64,000 nucleotides of DNA from NCBI GenBank assembly GCA_035626395.1, contig DASPNR010000042.1:1-64000 (forward strand), read 5' to 3'. The translations under genes were made by a program, and so were the position numbers. Position 1 is the stretch's first letter. Every line of letters starts with the position of its first letter. This stretch comes from Candidatus Limnocylindrales bacterium. GTDB taxonomy: Bacteria > Desulfobacterota > Binatia > UBA1149 > CAITLU01. A model generated the notes under the pieces. That model made no database searches. It saw only the letters and a list, made by a program, of their open reading frames with translations, and was not told the DNA's origin. Below, piece after piece: positions 43,464-52,287 of this stretch.

Positions 43464-44186
43464 CTAGGCCGCCGCACAAGCCGCGGCCTCGTCGCGAGCC
43501 CGCGCCAGCCGATCGGCGATGATCGTGTAGACGTCTGCGCAGATCCCGAGCCCGAGGTGCGTGGTCAGCACCTCGATGTGCTCGATGCCCTGGCTGCGCT
43601 CGTCGATGCACGCCTTCCAGGCCACGATCCCGTCGAACTTCGAATAGATCGCCGTGATCGGCACGCACAGCGGCCGCTCGTAGCGCGCATCGACTTCGGC
43701 CTCGACGGCGTCGAGATCGAAGCCGCGCGCCTTGTATCGCCGCGCCACCGCCGTGTACTTGGGCCCGCCGATGACCGGGCTTCCCAGCGTGATCACGCTA
43801 CGCACCAGCTCGGGATTCTCACGCGCCGCCTCGCGCGCGATGAAGCCGCCGAGGCTCCAGCCCACCAGATGCACGCGCTCGCCCGACTCATCGTGCATCT
43901 TCTCGATGAGCGAGAGCACGCGCGGCATCGTTCGCGGAACGTCGCCTCGGTTCATGCCGAGGCCCCAGCCGCGGACGCTGTAGCCGAGGAAGCGAAGGTA
44001 GGTCTGCAGCAGCAGCGTCGACGTGTCGCTGGCGCCGTAGCCGGGCAGCACGAGCACGGGCTCGCCGTGGCCGCGCGGAGCGGTGGCCAGCCATGGGAGG
44101 CGAAGCAGCATCCGCGGAAACTCGAGGCCGCTGAAGGCTTCACCGAGGAGGAGCAGGGGAGAGGGAGGGTGGATGTCGCGGGCCAT
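43464..44186 (-). CDS. Alpha/beta-hydrolase (lipase/PGAP1-like)
   Basis: 240 residues. EPVLVLPGYGASDTSTLLLQTYLRFLGYSVRGWGLGMNRG is the N-terminal oxyanion region, HLVGWSLGGFIARE the nucleophile elbow (Ser in GWSLGG). The Asp is probably in IYSKFDGIV and the His in LTTHLGLG. No signal peptide, so it is presumably cytoplasmic or peripheral. The substrate is unknown. The strongest relatives in style are esterase/lipase-like hydrolases of about 250 residues. Confidence 0.87.
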   Translation of the reverse strand: MARDIHPPSPLLLLGEAFSGLEFPRMLLRLPWLATAPRGHGEPVLVLPGYGASDTSTLLLQTYLRFLGYSVRGWGLGMNRGDVPRTMPRVLSLIEKMHDESGERVHLVGWSLGGFIAREAARENPELVRSVITLGSPVIGGPKYTAVARRYKARGFDLDAVEAEVDARYERPLCVPITAIYSKFDGIVAWKACIDERSQGIEHIEVLTTHLGLGICADVYTIIADRLARARDEAAACAAA

Positions 44187-44275
44187 CCTGGAAGATTTGG
44201 CCTGGAAAACGCAGTGCGTCCAGAACGCCTGTGTGGCGCATCGGCGGGTATTTCGTCCGCGGTGGCGAAATTGGG

Positions 44276-44281
44276 TAGGGT
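44276..44281 (+). promoter_or_regulatory. TANNNT box positioned for a leaderless transcript
   Basis: TAGGGT ends 6 nt before the ATG at 44288; no Shine-Dalgarno sequence is present. No clear -35 element is seen. Confidence 0.4.
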
Positions 44282-44287
44282 CCGCGC

Positions 44288-45274
44288 ATGTCGCTCACAC
44301 TCGAAGAGATCACCCGCTTCGGAATTCGGGAGAAGGACGACCTGCTGCACGCGTGGAGCCAGGAGTACGAATGGTGGAACGAATCGTACTTCTTCGACTG
44401 GTTCGACCGTGATGGGTCCAACGCCGGGCATTGCCGCATCGGGCTGCACCCGGCGCAGAAGCGCCTGTGGTTCTGGCTCTACCTATATAATGGAGAGGAG
44501 TGGGTGGTGGTCGAGGAGACGCGCCTGCCGCTCGATCGCTGGAACGGGGACGCTCTGTCGTACCAGGACCCATGGGGGCTCTCGTTCTCCTACACGATCG
44601 AGCAGCCGCTTCGATCCGGGCACCTTCGCTGCGCCGGCTTCGGGCGAGTCGTCAGCGGCCGCCGTGCCGGACAAATGATGGAAGTCGCCGTCGATCTTGC
44701 GGTGACGACCACGGGCGCGGCGCACTCGGTCGGTGAGAGCAAGGTTGCCGGCCACAGCGCCGAAGGCCTCTCCGCCAACCGTTTCGAGCAGCCGATCGCC
44801 GTGTCCGGCACGTATCGCATAGGGCACGACGAGCGCCGGCTCGATGGCATTGGCGAACGTGATCATTCCTGGGGCCCGCGGTGGTGGTCGATGGAGTGGC
44901 GCTTCCTCATCCTCAGCGGCGCCGACTTCCGACTGCAGGCCGTGCAGGTCACGATCCCCGACGTCACCGAGATGCAGGTCGGCTACCTGGCGCGCGAGCG
45001 GACCAGGAACGTCGATACCGTCGTCTACGACTTCGTCTTCGACGACGATCATCCCACGCGGGCCGTCAGCGGAAGCTTTGCCGTCACCGCCGAGGACGGT
45101 GAGGAGATGAAGGGAACGATCGAGCCGATCAGCGGCGCCGAGATCGACATCTCGCACTGCTTCGTGCCGCCGCGCCGCTCGATCTACCGGCGAGCTCTGG
45201 TACGCGCGCAGATCGAAGGCGTGTCCGAGCCCGCGATCGGATGGCTGGAGAGCAATCGCTTTCCGGCGGCGTAG
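44288..45274 (+). CDS. DUF7064-like / AttH-like lipocalin-fold protein
   Basis: 328 residues. Conserved-looking features are an N-terminal WNESYFFDWFDRDG segment, RLWFWLYLYNGEEWVVVEETRL, and the motif DGIGERDHSWGPRWWSMEWRFLILSG. The last is characteristic of proteins with duplicated lipocalin-like domains related to hydroxyneurosporene-synthase/AttH. No signal peptide. Enzymatic role is unknown; family relatives often sit near lipid, terpenoid or aromatic degradation genes, which is not obvious here. Confidence 0.7.
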   Translation: MSLTLEEITRFGIREKDDLLHAWSQEYEWWNESYFFDWFDRDGSNAGHCRIGLHPAQKRLWFWLYLYNGEEWVVVEETRLPLDRWNGDALSYQDPWGLSFSYTIEQPLRSGHLRCAGFGRVVSGRRAGQMMEVAVDLAVTTTGAAHSVGESKVAGHSAEGLSANRFEQPIAVSGTYRIGHDERRLDGIGERDHSWGPRWWSMEWRFLILSGADFRLQAVQVTIPDVTEMQVGYLARERTRNVDTVVYDFVFDDDHPTRAVSGSFAVTAEDGEEMKGTIEPISGAEIDISHCFVPPRRSIYRRALVRAQIEGVSEPAIGWLESNRFPAA

Positions 45275-45361
45275 CAGCAAGCGGGCGCAGTAGCGGCGAG
45301 CAGGCGCGAAGGCTTCAGCCGGTACGCTGGCCCTCGTGCCCGGCGACCGCTAATAGGCGGC

Positions 45362-45643
45362 ATGCTGAAGCACAACACGTATTTCGAGGGGCAGGTCCAG
45401 AGCATCGGGTTCGAACGCAACGGCATGGCCGCAACCGCCGGCGTCATCGACGCCGGCTCGTTCCACTTCGGCACCGGCAAGGCCGAACGCATGACGATCG
45501 TATCGGGCGAGCTGTGGGTGACGCTGCCGGGGCAGAGCGAGCGGCCCTACGCTGCCGGTACGAGTTTCGAGGTGCCGGCAAACAGCGGCTTCGACGTGCG
45601 CGCGACGGCGCCGATCGCGTATCTCTGCGAGTTCCTGGGCTGA
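45362..45643 (+). CDS. ppnP: Pyrimidine/purine nucleoside phosphorylase PpnP (DUF1255)
   Basis: 93 residues, full family length. MLKHNTYFEGQVQSIGFE, then ATAGVIDAGSFHFGTGKAERMTIVSGELWVTLPG and FEVPANSGFDVRATAPIAYLCEF follow the single-cupin PpnP family closely. It cleaves nucleosides with phosphate to free base and ribose-1-phosphate. No Shine-Dalgarno sequence; TAATAG lies 5 nt before the start. Confidence 0.95.
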   Translation: MLKHNTYFEGQVQSIGFERNGMAATAGVIDAGSFHFGTGKAERMTIVSGELWVTLPGQSERPYAAGTSFEVPANSGFDVRATAPIAYLCEFLG

Positions 45644-45772
45644 CGGCACTGGCAGGCATGAGCGGATGGACTGGCCGCGGCAGCGTGGCCAGTGCGACAC
45701 ATCCCTCGCTGTCCGCGGTGCCGATGAGAGCGCCGGCGATCCGCCTTCTGGCGCACGCGAAGCTTCACGGCT

Positions 45773-45778
45773 AGCCTT
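45773..45778 (+). promoter_or_regulatory. TANNNT box positioned for a leaderless transcript
   Basis: TAGCCT ends 7 nt before the ATG at 45786, which has no Shine-Dalgarno sequence. Confidence 0.4.
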
Positions 45779-45785
45779 CCGCGGC

Positions 45786-46205
45786 ATGCGTCAGGCCTTC
45801 GGCTCCATCGACGTCGCCACCCACGGCGCCGGGCTCTACGAGATCACGGCGAAGGTGACGGCGTGGCTCGAGGATCAGGAGATCGAGCAGGGCCTGCTGA
45901 CCGTGTACATACGCCACACCAGCGCCTCGCTGCTCATCCAGGAGAACGCCGATCCCGACGTGCGTGCCGACCTCGACTCGTTCCTCCGGCGCATCGCGCC
46001 CGAGGATCCTCGCCTGTACCGTCACAACGCCGAAGGCCCCGACGACATGCCCGCCCACATCCGCGCCGCACTGACGGCGACGCAGCTCAGCATCCCGGTG
46101 CACGAGAGCGACCTTCGTTTGGGCACGTGGCAGGGCATCTACGTCTTCGAGCACCGCCACGGCCGATTTCATCGCAGCGTCGATCTGCACGTGATCGGCG
46201 AGTAG
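45786..46205 (+). CDS. YjbQ/UPF0047 family protein (secondary thiamine-phosphate synthase)
   Basis: 139 residues, normal length. GLYEITAKVTAWLEDQEIEQGLLTVYIRHTSASLLIQENADPDVRADLDSFL contains the HTSAS motif; GPDDMPAHIRAAL and LGTWQGIYVFEHR complete the UPF0047 signature. Some members have weak thiamine-phosphate synthase activity; the true role is unsettled. The next gene starts about 40 nt downstream on the same strand. Confidence 0.94.
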   Translation: MRQAFGSIDVATHGAGLYEITAKVTAWLEDQEIEQGLLTVYIRHTSASLLIQENADPDVRADLDSFLRRIAPEDPRLYRHNAEGPDDMPAHIRAALTATQLSIPVHESDLRLGTWQGIYVFEHRHGRFHRSVDLHVIGE

Positions 46206-46243
46206 TCGTGGGCACGGCGCGTGGCGCGAGCGAGCACGTGAAA

Positions 46244-47452
46244 ATGTCGCAGGACTCGCGAACGTTCGTCGTCGTCGGCGCATCCCTTGCCGGCCTGCGC
46301 GCGTGCGAGGCACTTCGCGAGGAAGGCTTCGAGGGGCGGCTCGTTCTCATCGGCGCCGAGCCGCATGCACCCTACGACAGGCCGCCGCTGTCCAAGGAGA
46401 TCCTGCGCGGGCAGTGGGATCCCGAGAAGACGGCGCTTCGCAAGAGCGGACTCGACGACCTGCGCCTCGACCTGCGGCTCGGCCGCACGGCCATGCATCT
46501 GAACGCCGGCCAGCACACGCTGGCGCTCGACGATGGGGAGACGATCGCGTTCGACGGCCTCGTCCTCGCCACCGGCGCGCGCGTGCGGCGCCTCGAGGAG
46601 ACGCCGCCGCTTGCCGGCATCCACTACCTTCGCACTCTCGACGATGCGCTCGCGCTTCGCGACGAGCTGCTCGCGGGCCCACGCGTGGCAATCCTCGGCG
46701 CCGGCTTCATCGGCTGCGAGGTGGCGTCGTCGTGCCGCGCACGCGGCCTCGACGTCACGCTCATCGAGCCTCTTGCGGCACCGATGGTGCGCGCGCTCGG
46801 TCGCGCGCTTGGCGGCCTTGCGGCGCGGCTGCACACCGACAACGGCGTCAAGCTTCGCTGCGCAACGCGAGTGGTCGCAATCGAAGGCGCCGATCGTGTC
46901 GAGCGCCTGCAGCTCAGCGACGGACGCACCATCGCGGCGGACGTGCTCGTGATCGGCGTGGGAGTGCAGCCGCAGACGCAGTGGCTGGAAGGCTCGGGCC
47001 TCGAGGTCGAGGACGGCGTCGTCTGCGACGACCGCTGCGCCACGGCGGTCGACGGCATCGTCGCGGCCGGCGACGTCGCACGTTGGCACAGCGCGCGTGC
47101 AGGACGTCTGGTGCGCATCGAGCACTGGACCAACGCCGCCGCGCAGGGCCGTGCCGCGGCGCTGCGTCTTCTCAAGGGCGCAGACGCCGTCGAGCCCTAC
47201 GCGCCCGTTCCTTACGTCTGGAGCGACCAGTTCGGCACCAAGCTGCAGATCGCCGGGCACGCGCTGCCCGACGACGAGCTGCACGTGGTCGACGGCTCGT
47301 TCGAAGAGTACCGCTTCGTTGCCATCTTCGGCCGCAGCGGCCGACTTACCGGCGTGGCCGGCATGGGCCGTCCGCGCGTGGTCGCGCATTACCAGGCGCT
47401 TCTCGAAGCCGGCGCAAGCATGGCCGAGGCGCTGGCGTCCCGGCCGTCGTAA
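46244..47452 (+). CDS. FAD-dependent NAD(P)H-ferredoxin reductase (rhodocoxin/putidaredoxin reductase-like)
   Basis: 402 residues from the ATG at 46244; a GTG at 46208 is possible. FAD motif VVGASLAGLRACEALR, then PHAPYDRPPLSKEIL; NAD(P)-binding motif VAILGAGFIGCEVASSCRARG; second FAD motif GIVAAGDVARW; C-terminal reductase domain from about residue 320. It transfers electrons from NAD(P)H to a ferredoxin for an oxygenase or P450. No such partner gene is in the window. Confidence 0.93.
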   Translation: MSQDSRTFVVVGASLAGLRACEALREEGFEGRLVLIGAEPHAPYDRPPLSKEILRGQWDPEKTALRKSGLDDLRLDLRLGRTAMHLNAGQHTLALDDGETIAFDGLVLATGARVRRLEETPPLAGIHYLRTLDDALALRDELLAGPRVAILGAGFIGCEVASSCRARGLDVTLIEPLAAPMVRALGRALGGLAARLHTDNGVKLRCATRVVAIEGADRVERLQLSDGRTIAADVLVIGVGVQPQTQWLEGSGLEVEDGVVCDDRCATAVDGIVAAGDVARWHSARAGRLVRIEHWTNAAAQGRAAALRLLKGADAVEPYAPVPYVWSDQFGTKLQIAGHALPDDELHVVDGSFEEYRFVAIFGRSGRLTGVAGMGRPRVVAHYQALLEAGASMAEALASRPS

Positions 47453-47538
47453 CGACTCCTCGCAACCGCAGCGCCGGACGCGACCCATTGCGTGTGCGAC
47501 CCGCGACTCTCCCGAGTGCGCGACGCACCGCGCGAGAG

Positions 47539-47566
47539 TTGGAATCGATCGCTGATCCCTTAGTAT
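47539..47566 (+). promoter_or_regulatory. Promoter of the lgt operon, leaderless arrangement
   Basis: TTGGAA at 47539-47544, 16-nt spacer, TAGTAT at 47561-47566. The GTG start of lgt follows 8 nt later without a Shine-Dalgarno sequence. Confidence 0.55.
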
Positions 47567-47574
47567 CGGCGCCG

Positions 47575-48354
47575 GTGTATCCGATCATCTTCCAGCTCGG
47601 GCCCATCACCATCTACAGCTTCGGCGTGATGATGGCGTTGGGGTTCTACTTCGGCTCGCTCGTCTCGGTGAAGGAGTTCGAACGCCGCGGCGGTGACGGC
47701 GACAAGCTGTGGAACGTCCTGCTGTGGACGTTCCTTGCCGGCCTTGTCAGCTCGCGCGTGCTGTCGATCTTCAACGACCCTGCTGCGTTCTTCCGCGCGC
47801 CGCTGAGCGAGATCTTCGCCGGCGCCGGCTTCGTCTGGTACGGCGGATTCCTCGGCGGCGCGCTGGCTGCGTATGTGCTCGGACGTCGCTACGACATGTC
47901 GTTCATCACGCTGGCCGATTGCACGGCGCCGGGCCTGGCCATCGGGCAGGCGCTCGGGCGCATCGGCTGTCACGTCGCCGGCGACGGCGATTGGGGAACG
48001 GTCACCGACGTCCCGTGGGGCGTGGCCTACACCGACGCGATCGTGCCGTGGCCGCATCCGCCCGGCGTGCTCGTGCATCCGACGCCGCTGTACGAGGCGG
48101 CGGCCTATTCGCTCCTGTTCGCGTTCCTGTGGCGCTACCGGCACCGCAACCCGGCGCCGGGCACGATGTTCGCCATCTATCTGATCGGCAACGGGCTGTT
48201 CCGGTTCTGGGTCGAGTTCATCCGGGTCGAGCCGCATCTGGCCTTCGGCCTGACGCAGGCGCAGGTCGTGGGCCTGGTGCTGGCGGTCGTCGGCGCCGGA
48301 ATCCTGGTGCGCCAGCGCGGCGCGGCGCCGATGCCGCGCAAGGCGACGGCATGA
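47575..48354 (+). CDS. lgt: Prolipoprotein diacylglyceryl transferase
   Basis: 259 residues from a GTG at 47575, chosen because the family N-terminus (YPIIFQLGPITIYSFGVMMALGF) begins there and no ATG precedes it in frame. About seven membrane helices. The Lgt signature is AIGQALGRIGCHVAGDGDWG, with the essential Arg in GRIG; FRFWVEFIR near the C-terminus supplies the second conserved Arg. It attaches diacylglycerol to lipobox Cys, the first step in maturing the several lipoproteins seen in this window. The stop overlaps the tlpA start by 4 bp. Confidence 0.95.
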   Translation: MYPIIFQLGPITIYSFGVMMALGFYFGSLVSVKEFERRGGDGDKLWNVLLWTFLAGLVSSRVLSIFNDPAAFFRAPLSEIFAGAGFVWYGGFLGGALAAYVLGRRYDMSFITLADCTAPGLAIGQALGRIGCHVAGDGDWGTVTDVPWGVAYTDAIVPWPHPPGVLVHPTPLYEAAAYSLLFAFLWRYRHRNPAPGTMFAIYLIGNGLFRFWVEFIRVEPHLAFGLTQAQVVGLVLAVVGAGILVRQRGAAPMPRKATA

Positions 48355-48953
48355 AAACGCCCCTGGCCACGGGCAGGCGAAGCGGCGACTCGCGGGGCGA
48401 CGGACGGCCCGCGCTGCAGCCCCGGCGCCTGAGGCCGCGGTTGCTGTGGGCAGCACTGCTGGCGGCCATCGTGGCGGTCGGCGGTTGCCAGGGCGGCGGC
48501 GGCGGCAAGGCGAGCGAGGGCGATCTGGCTCCCGACTTCATCCTCCAGTCGCTCGACGGCAAGGTGCGAAAGCTTTCGGCCTATCGCGGTCAGGTCGTGC
48601 TGGTGAACCTGTGGGCCACCTGGTGTCCGCCCTGCATCGAGGAGATGCCGCTGCTCAATCGCATCGCCGACCTGTATCGCGACAAGGGCCTGGTGGTGCT
48701 CGGCGTGGCCGGCGACGACGACGTTTCGCGTGTTCATGATTTCGTTGAAAGAACGCCGCTGAAATTCGAGATTCTGCTCGATCCCGACGGTGCCATCGGA
48801 ACGCAGTATGGTATAACGGGCTACCCCGAGACGTTCTTCGTCGATCGCGAAGGACGGATTCGAGACAAGATCATCGGACGCATTCCGGCGCAGGGCGCCG
48901 GGCCGGCGCCCGACTTCACGGCGCGTCTCGACAAGCTCTTGGTGGGTGGTTAG
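48351..48953 (+). CDS. TlpA/ResA-type thiol-disulfide oxidoreductase lipoprotein
   Basis: 200 residues. Basic N-terminus, membrane segment and lipobox (VAVGGCQGG, Cys46). The thioredoxin fold is GDLAPDFILQSLDGKVRKLSAYRGQVVLVNLWATWCPPC, with active-site C92 and C95, and the cis-Pro region TGYPETFFVDREGRI. A membrane-tethered periplasmic thiol reductase, possibly for cytochrome c maturation or cell-envelope disulfides. ATGA overlap with lgt means translational coupling. Confidence 0.93.
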   Translation: MKTPLATGRRSGDSRGDGRPALQPRRLRPRLLWAALLAAIVAVGGCQGGGGGKASEGDLAPDFILQSLDGKVRKLSAYRGQVVLVNLWATWCPPCIEEMPLLNRIADLYRDKGLVVLGVAGDDDVSRVHDFVERTPLKFEILLDPDGAIGTQYGITGYPETFFVDREGRIRDKIIGRIPAQGAGPAPDFTARLDKLLVGG

Positions 48954-49047
48954 CCAGGCAGCGGCCCCTGCGAGCAGCGCCAGCGCGCGGCGAAGCAGGA
49001 CGGGCCGGGTGGTGGAGTGGAGGGGCAGCGGAGCTGCCAGGGCCGAC

Positions 49048-49728
49048 ATGATTCGAGTGCACGGTGTGTCCAAGTCCTATGGCGGTCGCCAGGTCCTGCG
49101 CGACGTCAGCTTCCAGGTTCGTGAGGGCGAGTTCGCCGCGCTGACCGGGCCGAGCGGCTCGGGCAAGACGACACTGTTTCGCCTGCTCATCGGCGAGCTG
49201 AAGGCCGACAGCGGCGGAGTCATCGTCAACGGCCGCAACCTTTCCCGCCTCGATGCCTCGGGCATCGCCGAGCTGCGCCGCGAGCTCGGCCTGGTCTTCG
49301 AGGAGCCGCGTCTGATCGAGCGGCTCACGGTCATCGACAACATCGCGTTGTCGGCGGAAGTGGCCGGCCGCACGCGCAATGAAGCCAGCCGGATGGCCGA
49401 GGAGGCGCTCGAGCGCGTCGGCCTCGACGATGCCGCCCGCTGCTTCCCGCGCGACCTTTGCGCCGGCGAGCGCCAGCGAGTCAGCCTGGCGCGAGCGCTG
49501 GTCAACAGGCCGCCGATCATTCTTGCCGACGAGCCCACGCTCGGCCTCGACCCCGATCAGTCGCTGTACGTGCTGAAGATCCTGACGCAGGCTTGCCGCG
49601 AAGACGGCACCAGCGTGCTGATGGCCACGCACGACATGGAAGCGCTCAGTGTCCTGCGCGGACGCGTGTTCGTGATGAGCCGCGGCCGGCTGCTCGACGA
49701 GGAAGGCCTCGAGGCCGCCTGCGCGTAG
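49048..49728 (+). CDS. ftsE: Cell division ATPase FtsE
   Basis: 226 residues. MIRVHGVSKSYGGRQVLRDVSFQV, Walker [11 protein letters not shown]-loop VFEEPRLIERLTVIDNIAL, Walker B ILADEPTLGLD and switch His in MATHDME. The signature motif reads LCAGERQR instead of LSGGEQQR. With FtsX it forms an ABC-type complex that drives a periplasmic murein-hydrolase activator rather than transport. An EnvC-like gene follows ftsX, which supports the assignment. Confidence 0.93.
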   Translation: MIRVHGVSKSYGGRQVLRDVSFQVREGEFAALTGPSGSGKTTLFRLLIGELKADSGGVIVNGRNLSRLDASGIAELRRELGLVFEEPRLIERLTVIDNIALSAEVAGRTRNEASRMAEEALERVGLDDAARCFPRDLCAGERQRVSLARALVNRPPIILADEPTLGLDPDQSLYVLKILTQACREDGTSVLMATHDMEALSVLRGRVFVMSRGRLLDEEGLEAACA

Positions 49729-49734
49729 ACGGCC

Positions 49735-50613
49735 TTGGAGTACTATTTCCGGCGCGCCCTCGACGGCATCCGCGCATCGCCCGCCGCTTCCGGCGTGGCG
49801 CTGGCCAGCATCGCCGCCAGCGTTCTGTTCGCCGGCGCGGTGCTGCTCGTCAGCTCCAATGCCTACCGCATGGTCGCGCGCTGGGCCGCCTCCGGCATCG
49901 ACGTCTCGATCTACTTCACCCAGCAGGCCGGCGAGGCCGACATCGTCGCGACCAAGACGCGCATCGGCGATGACCCCACCGTCATCGAGGCGCGCTACAT
50001 CAGCCCGGACGAAGGCTGGCAGTTCCTCGCCGACAACCTCGACCGCAGCGCCGAGCTGCTGGCGGGGCTGGAGCCGTCGGTGCTTCCTGCCTCCATCGAG
50101 ATCAAGCTCGAGCGCTCGCTGAGCGACGAGGAGCTGGCGGCAAAGATCGAGCAGTGGCGCGCGTTTCCCGGGGTTTCCGACGTGCAGTCCACGAGGTCGA
50201 TTGCCTCGGGCGGAAGCGCGCTCGACATCGTGCGCTGGGTGGCGTGGGCGCTGGGCGCGCTGACGCTTCTGGTCTCGGTGATCATCGTTGCCACCACCTT
50301 CCAGCTCGCCGCCTACACGCGCCGCGACGAGATGAACGTGCTGCGACTGGTCGGCGCCGTGGGCCCGGGGTACTGGGGACCGGTGGTGCTGGCCGGCATC
50401 CTCGAAGGCATCGTCGGCGCTTTGCTGGCGCTCGGCGTGCTGGCCCTGGTCTTCCAGGGCGTCTCCATGCCCATCGAAGGCGAGCTTCCTGCGCTCACCG
50501 ACGTGCTCTCCTTCCTGTCGCCTCGCCAGTGTCTGACGCTGACCCTGTGGGGCGCTGCCCTCGGCGGCGCCGGAAGCGCGGTCGGCATGTGGAGAGTGTC
50601 GCAGTGGCGCTGA
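49735..50613 (+). CDS. ftsX: Cell division permease-like protein FtsX
   Basis: 292 residues from a TTG at 49735, 6 nt after the ftsE stop. One N-terminal membrane segment (GVALASIAASVLFAGAVLLVS) precedes a periplasmic domain of about 130 residues (ISPDEGWQFLADNLDR, LPASIEIKLERSLSDEELAAKI). Three more segments follow, the FtsX topology. The periplasmic domain transmits FtsE ATP hydrolysis to EnvC. The stop overlaps the envC start by 10 bp. Confidence 0.93.
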   Translation: MEYYFRRALDGIRASPAASGVALASIAASVLFAGAVLLVSSNAYRMVARWAASGIDVSIYFTQQAGEADIVATKTRIGDDPTVIEARYISPDEGWQFLADNLDRSAELLAGLEPSVLPASIEIKLERSLSDEELAAKIEQWRAFPGVSDVQSTRSIASGGSALDIVRWVAWALGALTLLVSVIIVATTFQLAAYTRRDEMNVLRLVGAVGPGYWGPVVLAGILEGIVGALLALGVLALVFQGVSMPIEGELPALTDVLSFLSPRQCLTLTLWGAALGGAGSAVGMWRVSQWR

Positions 50614-52091
50614 GCCGATCGCAGCGAGCGCATTGCGGCGCCGGCCGTCGCGCGCCCGCGGCCTCCGCGAGCTGGCTGCCTCCCGCGGCGGCGGCGGCGG
50701 CGACCGGCGGCGGATGGCGGCGAGGCGTCGCCGTCATCGCGATTGCCGTGGCACTGGCCGCGCCGGTTGCCGCGCCGGCCGAGGACATGACCGAGCGCGC
50801 ACGGCAGATCCGCGAGCAGCTCCTGGCCAAGAAGCGCGAGCGCGAGGAGCAGGACCGGCGCGCGGCGCTGCTCGGGCGCATGGTGGTCGAGGCGAAGCAG
50901 CGGCTTTCCAAGGTCGATGCGGAGATCCAGAACGCCGAGCACCGGCGCGCCAAGGCAGCGGCCGACATCGAGCAGGCGATCGCGCGCCTGGCCGAGCTCG
51001 ACGGCGTCGTCGGCCGCGAGCGCGCCGCGCATCGGGCGCGCATTGCCGGCATGTATCGCGCCGCACGCATCGGCGCCGGCGCGGCCGGCTGGACCGGTGC
51101 AACCACGGAGAACGTCCGTCTGGCGCGCTACCTGGTCACGGCGGCGGCAGCCCGACAGGAAAAGGTCTCGCGCGTCGAGATCGAGCGCGGCAGTCACCTG
51201 GCGGCGCTGGATCGTGCGCGCGCCGAGCAGGAGACGGCCGCGGCGACGCTGAGCGCGCTGCAGAGCGAACGCTTCGGTCTGGAGAGCGAGGTCGCCCGCG
51301 CCGAGGCCGACGCCGAGCAGTTTGCCGCGCAGGCCAGGACCGCCGCGGCGGGACTGTCGGAGCTCGAAGCTTCGGCGAGAACGCTCGAGAAGGAGCTTGC
51401 GGCTGCGGCGCCGAAGCAGGCGCCGCCGCCGAAAACGCCCGCGGCGGCACCTCGCCAACGACCTGACACCGCACTGGCCAAGTCCCTGCCACCGAAAGAC
51501 TCTGGGCTACCGCGAGCGCCGGCCGCTGCGGGCGCCGACGTCGAAGCGGGGCAGCCGCCAGCCGGTGCGACCGCCAGCGCCAATGCGGGGCCGTACGCCG
51601 CCGAGCAGCCGCCGGCGCAGGCCGAGCCGCAACCGGCGGCGTCGCCGGAGAAACGGCCGGGCCTGCTCTCGCGCCTGTTTCGCGGCGGCAGCGCCGACGC
51701 CGACAAGTTCGCTGCCCGCAAGGGCCAGCTGGCAGCGCCGGTGGGCGGCAAGGTCGTCGCCAACTACGGCCAGCAGCACAAGAGCGGCAACAAGTACCGG
51801 GGCGTCATCGTTCGCAGCAAGGGTGGGGCGCCGGTCCGCACCGTTGCAGAAGGACAGGTGATCTTTTCGGGAACGCTCTCGGGAATGGGCAATACCGTGA
51901 TCGTCAGCCACGGCGGCCGCTACCACTCCGTGTACGCGCGCCTCGGTTCCGTTCGTTTCAAGGAGGGCGATCGCATCGGCGCAGGCGACATCGTCGGCAA
52001 CATGCCCGGCGACGACCCCGACCTGCACTTCGAGCTCCGCGACGCCGGCCAGGCCGTCGATCCGCTGCCGTGGGTGAAAGGCCTGAACTGA
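50604..52091 (+). CDS. envC: EnvC-like murein hydrolase activator (coiled coil plus degenerate LytM)
   Basis: 495 residues from a GTG at 50604, preceded by GGAGAG. Signal segment GVAVIAIAVALAAPVAAPAED, a long coiled coil (about residues 65-275), an Ala/Pro-rich linker, and a C-terminal M23/LytM fold (GVIVRSKGGAPVRTVAEGQVIFSGTLSGMGNTVIV). The metal ligands of active LytM enzymes are missing: no HxxxD, YAR in place of YAH, and only LHF of the HxH. EnvC proteins are likewise inactive and activate amidases. The operon position directly after ftsEX fits that role. Confidence 0.92.
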   Translation: MALSRSQRAHCGAGRRAPAASASWLPPAAAAAATGGGWRRGVAVIAIAVALAAPVAAPAEDMTERARQIREQLLAKKREREEQDRRAALLGRMVVEAKQRLSKVDAEIQNAEHRRAKAAADIEQAIARLAELDGVVGRERAAHRARIAGMYRAARIGAGAAGWTGATTENVRLARYLVTAAAARQEKVSRVEIERGSHLAALDRARAEQETAAATLSALQSERFGLESEVARAEADAEQFAAQARTAAAGLSELEASARTLEKELAAAAPKQAPPPKTPAAAPRQRPDTALAKSLPPKDSGLPRAPAAAGADVEAGQPPAGATASANAGPYAAEQPPAQAEPQPAASPEKRPGLLSRLFRGGSADADKFAARKGQLAAPVGGKVVANYGQQHKSGNKYRGVIVRSKGGAPVRTVAEGQVIFSGTLSGMGNTVIVSHGGRYHSVYARLGSVRFKEGDRIGAGDIVGNMPGDDPDLHFELRDAGQAVDPLPWVKGLN

Positions 52092-52150
52092 CGACCCGGC
52101 CCGAAGCTCGCGCCGTGTGATGCGAGGCGCGATCCGGTAGCGAATCTCCC

Positions 52151-52206
52151 GTCGGGCTTCTCGTGTGCGTGCCGCCGGCTCGGCGCCGGCAGCACGCGAG
52201 GCCCGA
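52151..52206. terminator. Long imperfect inverted repeat after envC
   Basis: The arm gtcgggcttctcgtgtgcgt and following bases to 52179 faces gccggcagcacgcgaggcc and following bases to 52206, with a few mismatches and a short loop. It lies 60 nt past the envC stop and before the ctpA promoter. It is a plausible terminator or RNA-processing structure without a T-run. Confidence 0.45.
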
Positions 52207-52287
52207 CCCGGTACCGCATCTGCAATCGCGCGCGACGTGATTTCCTGAAGAATGCGTGAACGCACGATCGGGGCGGCGCAAGCGTCG

